From the NCBI GenBank assembly GCA_017163975.1, contig JAFFSR010000018.1, positions 186,001 to 250,000 of the forward strand: a stretch of DNA of 64,000 bases. The letters are read 5' to 3'. The notes under the pieces are model-generated. The model was not told the origin of the DNA, did no database searches, and saw nothing but the letters and a program-made list of their open reading frames with translations. Of this stretch, positions 1 to 9,484 are shown piece by piece. The position numbers and the translations under genes are program-made. Numbering within the stretch: position 1 is the first letter of the stretch; the number at the start of each line of letters is the position of its first letter. This DNA comes from Anastatus disparis. Taxonomy: Eukaryota; Arthropoda; Insecta; Hymenoptera; Eupelmidae.

Positions 1-1000
1 TTCATAAATTTTTGGGAATACTTCATGAAATATTTCTGGAATATTACAGAAATATTTCATGAAATATTTCTTGAAAAATTTGCGCGGTATTGATTTAAAA
101 TATTTTAAGAAATGTTGCAGTAATATTTCTTCAATATTTCAGTGTTATGTTCAAACATTTTTTCAAATACTTCATGAAATATTTTTCAAATATAACAAGA
201 ATAATAAATATTTCATGACATGTTTCTTGAAAGATTTGAGAAATATTAATTTGAAACATTTCAAGAAATAATGTAACAACTTACTTGAATATTTCAGTGT
301 CAGATTCAACAATTTTTTTGAAATAAAACATGAAATGTTCCAACAATATTACAGAAATATTTCAATGAATTATTTAATATTCATAAACTGAAATATTTCA
401 AAGAAATATTAGGTCATCACTTATTTAATATGTCACTGAAATATTTCATTAATAATTCACGGAGGCTTTCAATTACTTTTGCTAAAATATTCCATGAAAA
501 GTTTACGGAAGCTTCCGGTAAAGTTCCTGGAAGCTTCCAATGTTTTTTCTGCAGTGAATTAAATCTTCCATGTTTTCTTCTAAGAAGCTTCCGGTAATAT
601 TTCACTGAAATTTTCAACGAAAAACTTATCGAAGCTTTCTGGAAGCTTTCACTGAAATAATTCAGGAATTATGTACGGAAGCTTCGAGTAAGCTTCCACT
701 GAAATATTCCATGAAAGATTTACGGAGGCTTGCAGTAAGTTTTCACTGTAACGTTTCATGAATAATTTACGGAAGCTGTCGGTAAGCTTCTATTGAAATA
801 TTTCATGTATAATTTACGGGAGCTTCCAGTAAGCTTCCACTGAAATATTCTATGAAGGACTTACGGAGGCTTCCAGTGAGCTTTCACTGAAATATTCCAT
901 GAAAGACTTACGGAAGACTCCTGATCGAGGACATATCCATCTTCCGGGAAGTTTCCACTGGAAACTTCCTGAAAGCTTTCCAACCTTTCTTCCATATCTT
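1..1000. repeat. Degenerate 47-bp tandem repeat (satellite-like)
   Basis: The stretch is built from variants of one unit carrying GGAAGCTTCC, a CACTGAAATATTCCATGAA-like segment and TTACGG. The TACGG word recurs at 674, 721, 768, 815, 862 and 909, a spacing of exactly 47 bases, and weaker copies continue leftward at about 627, 580, 504 and 459. The left 400 bases are more AT-rich and decayed. Short open frames here are by-products of the repeat and are not genes. Confidence 0.85.
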
Positions 1001-1116
1001 CTGGAAAGTCGTCTTATATCCCCACGTGGGGAACACCCACGGAACCCCCACGACTCCTCCACTGCCCCCCCTTATTATAATAATGTATGTATTTATAATA
1101 ATGTATGTATTAATAA

Positions 1117-1785
1117 TTTTAGGTGGTGACTTTGGACAAAATTTACCTATAGTCAAAAATGGATTCAAAGATACATTTATAAAAGACACTATAAAATATT
1201 CACATCTTTGGCAATTATTTAAAATTTTTAATTTAAAAATTAATATAAGATGTAATGATAAAAAATTTTCATCTTTTTTATTAAATATAGGAGAAGGAAA
1301 AATTAATACTTTCATTATTCCCGAAGAATATAAAACTAATAATATATGTGATACAGTTTATAAAGATATAAACAACAATTACAATTTTCCTAAAAATGTT
1401 ATTTTAACTTCACATAATGAAGATGTAAACATTTTAAATAATAAAATATTAAAATTAATTGATGGTGGCGTCTTCTTTGCCTTTTATTTGGAATGCGATT
1501 GAAGGTAGATATGTTATCATTGATAATGTAAATGATAAAAAAATGATGGATAGTTTGAATAATAACATTGAAGATTATTTAAATTATGACGAAGAGTATG
1601 AATATTACTTAGAAAATCTTGCTGATAATAATAGTTCACATAATACTGAAATATCTGTTTTAAATAATATAATAAATTCATATATTGGTGAAGATGATGA
1701 AAAAGTAGAATTTCATAATTGGAAACAAGTACCAGAATATTATAAATATTACACTAATAAAATTATAGAATATAAAATAACATAA
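1117..1785 (+). pseudogene. PIF1/Helitron-type helicase fragment
   Basis: The translation starts inside a helicase core. It opens with a GGDFGQNLPIV motif, the Walker-B-adjacent signature of PIF1-family helicases (GGDFRQ-LP in most relatives), followed by an FSSFLLNIGEGK segment and then an ILTSHNEDVNILN segment, in the order seen in PIF1 and Helitron helicases. The Walker A region is absent upstream. The frame changes between about 1460 and 1520, at a short less AT-rich insertion, and continues as a Asn/Asp/Tyr-rich tail to a stop at 1785. A possible splice acceptor (TTTTAG) sits just before the GGD motif. The fragment is probably a decayed Helitron remnant; a diverged PIF1-like gene cannot be excluded. 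No Rep domain is visible. Confidence 0.6.
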
Positions 1786-1974
1786 TATGATCCAATAAAT
1801 GAATTTTATCTAAATCGAAATTACGAAACATATTCAAGATATTCATTGAACATCGCACACATTTTTAAAAAAATATTATGATATATTTTTTTTAATTTAT
1901 TAATTATTCAAATTATAAATTTAATATTTTTATGAAATGTTTAATATTTTATTAAGATTAAAGTTTATGAAAAA

Positions 1975-2090
1975 AATTTTGATATATTTCTAAAATGTAG
2001 AATTAAGTAAAAAGATATCAAACAGGAATTATAACAAAATAATCCTTTAAATCTTAAATATCTTAAATATACATTTAAATATATCAAACG
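1975..2090. repeat. Dispersed direct repeat, copy 1
   Basis: About 110 bases containing AAAGATATCAAACAGGAATT and a run of AAATCTTAAATATCTTAA. It matches 4796-4912 in the same orientation with scattered substitutions. The two copies bracket 2.7 kb of non-repetitive promoter-like DNA. No gene is seen in 1786-2152, which is strongly AT-rich. Confidence 0.7.
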
Positions 2091-2152
2091 TTATGTTGAA
2101 TTAATATAATAAAATAATTAAAAATAATTTTTTTTAATATTGAATGTAATAT

Positions 2153-2249
2153 TTTGTGACGTGATACGTCCCAATAAAAATTTGTTTAATTGAAAATTTT
2201 TTAACGTTGTTTATTTCACATGCACGTTTCTTTCACAACACGTCACAAA
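2153..2249. repeat. 97-bp segment with perfect 11-bp inverted ends
   Basis: TTTGTGACGTG at 2153-2163 is exactly complementary to CACGTCACAAA at 2239-2249. The segment may be a tiny MITE or a cruciform. No transposase is linked to it. Confidence 0.45.
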
Positions 2250-2309
2250 GATTATTAAATCGTAACATCACCAGGGCACAGAAACACACCACCAGCTTAC
2301 TCACCGACC

Positions 2310-3420
2310 CGGGCGTATATAATTAAATTAAATAAATAATTAATCGAACGGAAACTCTTTCTTTTTGTTTACCGGTGCACGAGGAGCACGACTAGCAGAA
2401 GCGCGCGGCAGCCATTACATACACAGTCATATACCATGTGTGTGAGCGCTAGTGCTGCTTACGTAGACCGTAGGTAGGGAATCTCTACTACCACTACATA
2501 GCAACGACCGCGCGTGCGCTAGAAGTGGCGCACGACGAAGAAGATGTAGAAAGAGAGGAAAACTCAAGAGAGAAGCAAGAAAGAGATAGAAAGATTAACA
2601 TGCGATGGGAGCAGATTGAAAGTGATGGCGCGCCTAATTCTCGCGCTGTGAGAAAAGAGGGAGAAGCTGAATGCTAAAGAGAGATGGATAGAGCATGGAG
2701 AAGGGAGAGTACTACTCTTTCTCTTTGCCTAAGTACATCTGTACTGGGTAATCTTATATGGATGGATGTATATATATACATAGACATCTATGCTTGCGAT
2801 TACTCTCTCTCTCTAAAGAATAAATAAAGATAAAAAGAGAACGTGAATAAAAAGAAGAATAAAAAGAAGAAATTGGATTAAATTTCTCACAGAAAAGGTG
2901 GCGCGCAGGTCGCAGACTTGCGTTCGAGGACCGGAAGGCGAAATCCACGAATAAAAAGCAATTACTTGGACAACTGATTAGTTATTGCGGGAATTAAAAA
3001 TTAAAAAGAGATAGACGATAAGGAAGAGGGAGAAATAGCCCGAAGAAGAAGGAAGTGAGCAACAAAGGAGACATTTGATGACTGTCCTCGTGCCTTATCG
3101 AAACTATAAACTCGCCTAACTCATTCCTTTGAAAGAAAAGTATAACTTGGAGATTTTCGTGCGCTTTTACAGCTGTGTAGAAAGTAGGAGTTATTGGTTA
3201 GACCACGGAACAGTGTATAGCAGAAAGGATTTCCAGAGGGAGATTTTCGCTGACCTGATCCTCCAACCAACCCACTTTCCGCAGCCGGCGTCGACCAGGA
3301 GCTGCTTTGTGCAGAGAGAAAGAGAGAGAGATATACGAACCTGAGGCCCATCACCGCCATCGTTGACCAGATTGTCGCCATCACCGACCAATTCTTTACT
3401 CGTCAACGATTTCTACAACG
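2310..3420 (+). promoter_or_regulatory. Promoter-like region and possible non-coding first exon
   Basis: This stretch is less AT-rich than its surroundings and carries a TATA-like GCGTATATAA at about 2310, CpG-containing words and purine-rich GA tracts. It ends in a strong splice-donor match, ACAACG|GTGAGT, with the intron starting at 3421. Short open frames exist, but none has recognisable protein features. A 5' untranslated first exon of a host gene is the simplest reading; transcript data would be decisive. Confidence 0.35.
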
Positions 3421-3599
3421 GTGAGTGGACTGTAGTCCGAATTATTAACAATTTATTTTGTAAATTAACGGCTCTTGCCGATTAAAGTGTAGATTCAGTG
3501 CCAGCGTATAAAATACAATTAAAGTGATTGTGACAGCGTTAACTGGTAAAATTAGAAATTTTAATTGTTGCGAGGCGTAGTTATAAATTCGTAAAATTT

Positions 3600-4180
3600 G
3601 ATTGTAAAAGTTAATTTGTAGACCGATAAAGTGAAATTAAAATTTGACCACGTGTTTAACGATTTCGTTGACCGGTTAAATTCTCTTTTAATTTAATTTA
3701 ATTAGATTAGTGAAAATTTCATAATTGGATTTCTTTTGATTGACCGGGAATTAAAATTTGAGATCGGTGGACATAGTGGTGCGTGTTACGTAACACATTT
3801 CATGACGCGGGCCTTAGCGGCCATCTTGTAAATTAGATTCTCTTGCCTAGTCTGCGTTGACTAGAAAGTTAAAATAAATTGAGAATTAAATTTGTAGACC
3901 GTCAGAAATCATACTTAAATATTTTTTTTTTTTGGATACATAATAAAATTTTGAGAGTGCGGGAATGCAAATTCGACCACGTGTCTGACGGTTTCGTTGA
4001 CCGTAAAATTAAATTAATTATAATAGTAATTCGAATAAAAAGTTAAAATAATTATTTTTTTTGATTAATTTTTATTCACCGGTAATTAAAGCCAATAAAC
4101 CGATAGACACGTAGGATTAGTGAGAGAGAGAGAGAGAGGGAGATGAGTGCGCGGGCTTTTGTCAGCCATATTGTCGAAAA
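3600..4180. repeat. Degenerate ~300-bp internal duplication
   Basis: Two successive blocks (about 3610-3830 and 3890-4175) share the same order of words: GTAGACCG, then GACCACGTGT, ACG-TTTCGTTGACCG, a CCGG-AATTAAA word, then a GCGGGC word followed by a GCCATCTTGT or GCCATATTGTC word. Between the shared words they are diverged. The block lies in the putative first intron. CACGTG (E-box) and GCCAT words are candidate protein-binding sites, but their function is inferred only. Confidence 0.5.
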
Positions 4181-4522
4181 AAGAGCGAGGTCGCTTACGT
4201 CGACCATACCGTGAAATTCATTTTTTATTACTTCTATTAGAATAATAGACTATTATCTTAGTAAAAGTATTTATCATAATATAATAAAATTTAACTTTAT
4301 TAAATTTTCATTGACCAGAATGTATGGGTTATGAGTGTGCGCGAGTTAATAAATTTCATAGATTAAATTAATAGACAAAGTGTTCATAATAAAAATTACA
4401 AATTTATATTCTTTTTCGTGTTTGTTGTAAATTAAACCAAAGTTCTGAATTAAAGTGTTGAAATTTAAACCAGTAACATTTAATTTTTTTTCGTGTATGT
4501 GTATACCTCTCCCAATTTCAGC

Positions 4523-4627
4523 TTAATAAAAATTAACACCAGAGGTCGCCCACTTCTCGAACCAAGACAGCCGATGTTCATGCTTGCCGACAAATTAGCT
4601 GGAGGTCTGTCTGGCGCTCTCGAATAA
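4523..4627 (+). CDS. Possible short terminal exon (34 codons)
   Basis: A pyrimidine-rich tract (CCTCTCCCAATTTCAG) ends at 4521, and a 34-codon open frame follows directly to a TAA at 4625-4627. The peptide includes RGRPLLEPRQP and MFMLADKLAGG segments and looks less random than neighbouring frames. If the donor at 3421 and this acceptor are used together, the intron is about 1.1 kb. No family is recognised. The call rests only on splice-site quality and composition. Confidence 0.22.
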   Translation, partial: LIKINTRGRPLLEPRQPMFMLADKLAGGLSGALE

Positions 4628-4795
4628 ATTAAAGATTCTTTCTTTTCAACAGACCGAATTTTGCATGCGGGGACGGACAAAGTTATATTAACTTAATTAA
4701 TAATTTGTTTATTGAAATTTTAATTATAACTAAATTCGCACATCACAGTTTACATAAAATATTAAACATTATATAAAACTGTTGATAATTAATAA

Positions 4796-4912
4796 TCGAA
4801 AAATTTTGATGTATTTATAAAATGTAATATTAAGAAAAAAGATATCAAACAGGAATTATAACAAAATAATCCTCTAAATCTTAAAAATCTTAAGTATACA
4901 TTTAATTACATC
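4796..4912. repeat. Dispersed direct repeat, copy 2
   Basis: Second copy of the 1975-2090 repeat, in the same orientation, sharing AAAGATATCAAACAGGAATT and the following 60 bases with a few changes. The surrounding 4630-5060 is AT-rich and shows no gene. Confidence 0.7.
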
Positions 4913-5057
4913 AAATAATACTATTAAAAATTTTTACTAAAAAATTTATGAATTAAAAATATTTCTTTAGAAATTTTCTTTTTCATTAATATTTATTATA
5001 TATTGAAAATTAATAATAATAATATAAATTAAGAAAAAATGAAAATATTTATAAATC

Positions 5058-5064
<7 letters not shown>

Positions 5065-5119
<55 letters not shown>
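5065..5119. repeat. AT microsatellite, left of Gypsy element
   Basis: A pure (TA)n tract that continues as (AT)n at 16505-16549 on the far side of the Gypsy element. The retrotransposon therefore inserted into one AT microsatellite. Confidence 0.95.
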
Positions 5120-5123
<4 letters not shown>

Positions 5124-5451
5124 ACGTGGGATTTTTGATACGCACTCCTATGGGGAGTGTGAGGATGTAAAATAATTACAAGAGAATTAATATGAAGTTG
5201 TCTGTTATTTATTATAAAGTAATTACAGTGAGAGAGAGACTGGTTACTACTTTGTTCTAGCGCGTCCGGCGATGGTCTGTCGCTCGTCGTCGTCCAAAAC
5301 GACGATGTAAGTTGCCCGCGACGAAGTGCCGAATCAGCACTTCGCGCATCGTACGACTCTTGGTCCGGAAACTCGGAGTCGCATTTCTCTGAGTTTCTAC
5401 CTTATTTTATGTTATATATTATAATATACGTACAATATAATGTACGTAGCA
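5120..5451 (-). repeat. Gypsy 3' LTR
   Basis: The 332-bp sequence matches 16173-16504 with four substitutions. The element is read on the minus strand, so this copy is the 3' LTR. Immediately inside it, at 5467-5485, is a perfect 8-bp stem with a 3-base loop (GGCTTCGG ccc CCGAAGCC). No convincing polypurine tract is seen beside it. Confidence 0.95.
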
Positions 5452-7216
5452 CGACCGAGGCCGCGAGGCTTCGGCCCCCGAAGCCAAGAACGTACACATG
5501 AATACAATAAAATGATTAAAATTAAGTCCCTAAAGTGTAATAGAGAAAAAAATTTTGTATACCTATACAGGCCGATGCCCGTCCTGGCTTACAATTTCGC
5601 TTTGTTAAAAGATGTTTCTTCTGAAGATACACGTGCGCATCATGTTGCACTCTTGATAAGATAAGAAGCCTTTCACATCACGAAATACATTCTTCCTCGG
5701 ATGATATTTAATTTTATTCTAAAGTGATTTAAAGAACCTTCTACTTGTTTTTGTGTGGGTTTGAAGCGGGATTCGAACGTGGATTCGAACTCCTTTTTTT
5801 GTCGAACTTTTATAATAAAATTTGTACATGATTTTTCAATAATTGTATGATTTATCTGAAACAAAAATTAACTTATTAGTAGAAAAGGGTCCCCCCTCTA
5901 TTTCTAACTGTTTAACCGTCATTTATCTATTTTTTGGTTCCTCCTTCCTTATAAAATACTTCTTTTTTATTAAATTGATCACTGATTAATACTCTATCAT
6001 GTATCCTCAAAGCTGCGTCTTACAAAAAATTTATTTATTAACTCTATGTGTTCTCTTTAACGCTTTTGTTTATCTTTTTTTGTTAACATTATCGTTTAAG
6101 AAGCGCTGCGTCAACTAGAATATGGCTACGGTTTCGACTACGATTGGCTTGATAATCGCCTTTTTTTTTCTAAAATTTTATTTTGCTTCCAGTATTTTTT
6201 ATGCATTATTATTTTAATTTTATAAGCAATGTTATTCAACTCAAAAACTCATTGGATTTTCACTTTACTTCTTTTTCGAACAAATTTATAAAGGATACTT
6301 GCGTTCGATTCCCATGGGTTTTTGGGATATGTTCAGTTGTTAAGGTGATATATTTTTTTCAGATCTTAGTCCTTTAGCTGAGTTCTTAATAATTCATAAT
6401 TATTATTAATATTCAACTTCTTTTATCACGAAGTTGATAACATATGCATATAATGGTTCACTGTATTTAACAGTATATTTTTGCTTTTTTTCTCTTTAAC
6501 TTTTATTTCCAATTTTTTTCATGTTTTATTGATTAAACTATGCATGTCATGTTGCTTTATTTACAACACAGAGAAGATTTACTTCTCGTTATAATTTTTA
6601 TTTACATTTTATTTATTCTTTTTCTTTGAACTCATGCCTGTTATTACCTTATTTTTTTTATTTATTGGACTTTTATTTTCCGTAAGGAGTAAGAAGGGGT
6701 AAAAGGATACTCATAGGGAATCTTAGGCGAGATCCTGCATTTCTTTTATAGCTGTTATTATTATTTGAGTTGCCTACCTTTTGCTAATTTTACAATTTTG
6801 TTGATAATAAAAATATTTTTATCACAATTATCCTCAAAAACAATTAGCTAATTTATTATTTTTATTTATTAGTAAAAAAACGTTTCTTTTCTCCTGAGGC
6901 CAATTCTTTTGACGCTTTGCTGTACAACTGAATCTTATCTACTAATTATTTTTCTTATTTATTTTTTGCTTTTATTCAAAAGATATTTGATTCTTTTTTT
7001 TCACTAATACAATATTTTGTTGAAACGTCGCGCCTTTAAGTATATCTTATTACTCTCATTTCTTAATTTCAACCATTATTATTAATTTTATTTTTTTTTT
7101 ATATATTTTCTATTTATCTTCTGTAAAATAAGCAGTGATAATATGTCGTTCTTTCTTTTTCCTCGTCCGAAGGCCGCGGAAAAAGAAAAGTTTTCGTTGC
7201 ATTCCATATTGAAAAA
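5452..7216 (-). other. Long Gypsy 3' non-coding tail
   Basis: About 1.77 kb lie between the integrase stop and the 3' LTR. The stretch is AT-rich with pyrimidine-rich plus-strand runs and holds only short frames (about 60-75 codons) with no recognisable features. It could be the remnant of a lost third gene or a regulatory tail. I see no signal peptide, fusion or transmembrane pattern of an env gene. Confidence 0.5.
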
Positions 7217-9484
7217 TTAATTACTTGCTTTGTCTGTGAAAGAAGGAGGTGCTTTTACTGTAGTTGCGCGCTTTATTTTGTCTACGTGAACCGTTTTTAT
7301 CTTACTCGCGTTTTTTATTGTTACATTATGTTTCGCGTTATTTATCTCAATGATTTCGTACGGTCCCTCATATTGCGCGTCGTATTTACCCTTCTGCGGT
7401 TGTTTTAATAAGTAAACGCTCTTACCCTCTCGGAAATGTTCAGTGTTTAATTTCTTATCGTAGTAATATTTCGACCTGTATTTGGCCTGTACTAGGTTCA
7501 TTGCCGCTAACGTTTGTAATTGAGAAAGGTTTTCTACCGTTTCTTTTAAATACTCATCATATGTTTGTAATTTTTCTTTCGGTGGAAAGCTTGATGGCAT
7601 ACGAGCTTTGTATCCGAACACTAGTTCGTAAGGGCTGTATCCTGTTGCTTCGTGTTTTGTACTGTTATATGCTAACTGGCATAAGTCTAGCCATTCGGCC
7701 CAATCTGACTTCTCTTCCATATATGCTTTTAAATATTCTGTAACTGTATGATGCATGCGTTCGATTCCTCCTTGACTTTGAGGATGATACGCAGTTGTGC
7801 AATATTTTTCTATTTTCAATATCTCTGCGAATTCTTCTAGTAGATTATTTACGAAATGCCTGCCTTGATCTGTAATAATATCAGATGGCGGCCCAAAATA
7901 TGCCAATACTTTCCGTGTAAGGGCGTGTGCTACCTCTTCTGCATCTGCATGCACCGTCGGTATTAAGATACAATATTTAGTTAGCCAGTCTTGCACTGTC
8001 AGCACATATCTATATCCTTCCTTCGTTTGCTTTAATGGCCCGTAAAAATCCATAGATAATTTTTGAAAGGCTTTTGCAGGTGTGTCTGTAATCAACATAG
8101 GCAGCCGTGTTTTAACACGTACTAGTTTCTTTGTTTGGCAATTTTTGCAGCCTAGGACGAATTGTCGCACGTCTGGTCTCATGTTTCTCCAATAATAATC
8201 TGCTGCTATTTTGCTATACGTCTTATTTATTCCTCTGTGCCCACCTATCGCTGCCTCATGATATTCTTTGAGTAATCTATATCTATCTTCTACTGGTGGT
8301 ACTGGAATATTATTTTGGTAAAATACTGCTATTAATGGCATATTTGCGAATATTTCGTTAAAACTTTCTATAAAATACGTCCAGTCCGTAATTGAGAGCA
8401 TTGCCAAATCTCTCACCACGCTAACGTAAGGAATTTCATATTGCAAAATTATCCTTTTCAAATTTTTGATACATTTTTTAATATCTGCTTTTAGCACTTT
8501 ATCGTCTATATGCGCTTTAACGAATGCACAAAATATGAAATTATCTTTGTAATTAGATACATGTACCTCGCCGACTGCAAATTTTCTGCTTGATATTTCT
8601 TCCGGATTTATATATTGCCGCTCTATAAGTGCTTCAATTATTTCTGTATTTAAGTAAAAATCTGTTGAAATCGTATAAATTAAATTTTCTTTATATTTAA
8701 ATGGGTAATCTCTTAATATTTTTAATTTACTAAATGGCTGTGGTACTTCGTCATCTAACGGAGCCCAAGGTGGTTTCTCGCGCGGCGGCCTTGCATTCTT
8801 CACAAGGCAACGCTCGAGCGCATCACTTATCTTATGTGATTGACTCTTTTCTCTTTGCGCCAGTAAGTCTGTCGTAGGTGTAATAGGAGTACCTGGCTTG
8901 TCGACATTATTATCTCGTTGTTCGTTGTCGTCTTCGCTTGACGCTGTACTTTCTTCGTTTTCTTTATTATTTTGATGCCTTTTTACTATATTATTTTTTC
9001 TTGTATAAAGGTACGGCGTAAAATGCCTTCCTTTTAAATGCAAATGAATAAAATTATTTGAACTATTTGCCTTGAAATGACAATATAGTGTTTCATCATA
9101 ATCTGTTACAAAATGTACGCATATGTTTTGATTAAATTCACAAGAAAATATAAATACACAATCAACATCTGCGTGTCTTGTACGTGATGTTAATATAGCT
9201 TCTGCTGTTTGCGGATCTCCGCATGCACCTAATGATATTGCGTCTAATAAAATGTCTCTTAATTCATTTGCGGACATTCCTAAATTACATACTTTAATTA
9301 CTGAGTGGAAAAAGCAATTACCGTCTTTCGGTATATTGTCATCCCTTATCAAATCTAACCAGTATTGTGCGCATTCATCACTTGCATCATATACTTCGAA
9401 TACACCTGCACCATCATTAAAAGAATTACTCCAACTTATTGGTCCATTTTCGTCATCGTTTTGTACTGTTTCTATTATATTCAT
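7217..9484 (-). CDS. OTU-like protease fused to Gypsy integrase
   Basis: This 755-residue protein joins two catalytic modules. Residues 40-160 match the OTU (ovarian tumour) cysteine-protease family: DGNCFFHSV supplies Asp54 and Cys57, and GRHFTPYL near the domain end supplies the expected His154. A Ser/Glu/Asp-rich linker follows. The second half is a Gypsy integrase: an HHCC zinc module (HEAAIGGH, then GCKNCQTKK), the catalytic core (LSMDFYGPL, ITDQGRHF, QGGIERMHHT giving D, D, E), and a C-terminal segment with YEGPYEI like the GPY/F module. It probably deubiquitinates host or element proteins and integrates the cDNA. Its ATG overlaps the stop of the upstream pol frame (ATGA), which points to re-initiation or frameshifting. 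OTU-like domains have been noted in a few retroelements; placement before integrase is notable. Confidence 0.85.
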   Translation of the reverse strand: MNIIETVQNDDENGPISWSNSFNDGAGVFEVYDASDECAQYWLDLIRDDNIPKDGNCFFHSVIKVCNLGMSANELRDILLDAISLGACGDPQTAEAILTSRTRHADVDCVFIFSCEFNQNICVHFVTDYDETLYCHFKANSSNNFIHLHLKGRHFTPYLYTRKNNIVKRHQNNKENEESTASSEDDNEQRDNNVDKPGTPITPTTDLLAQREKSQSHKISDALERCLVKNARPPREKPPWAPLDDEVPQPFSKLKILRDYPFKYKENLIYTISTDFYLNTEIIEALIERQYINPEEISSRKFAVGEVHVSNYKDNFIFCAFVKAHIDDKVLKADIKKCIKNLKRIILQYEIPYVSVVRDLAMLSITDWTYFIESFNEIFANMPLIAVFYQNNIPVPPVEDRYRLLKEYHEAAIGGHRGINKTYSKIAADYYWRNMRPDVRQFVLGCKNCQTKKLVRVKTRLPMLITDTPAKAFQKLSMDFYGPLKQTKEGYRYVLTVQDWLTKYCILIPTVHADAEEVAHALTRKVLAYFGPPSDIITDQGRHFVNNLLEEFAEILKIEKYCTTAYHPQSQGGIERMHHTVTEYLKAYMEEKSDWAEWLDLCQLAYNSTKHEATGYSPYELVFGYKARMPSSFPPKEKLQTYDEYLKETVENLSQLQTLAAMNLVQAKYRSKYYYDKKLNTEHFREGKSVYLLKQPQKGKYDAQYEGPYEIIEINNAKHNVTIKNASKIKTVHVDKIKRATTVKAPPSFTDKASN

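Noticed and set aside
850..1129. Overlapping open frames on both strands with Gly/Ser/Leu-rich translation.
   Set aside because: They derive from the 47-bp repeat and an adjoining C-rich stretch; no start context or protein family.
5452..7216. Possible env gene in the tail of the OTU-bearing Gypsy element.
   Set aside because: No frame longer than about 75 codons, no signal peptide, fusion peptide or transmembrane segment.
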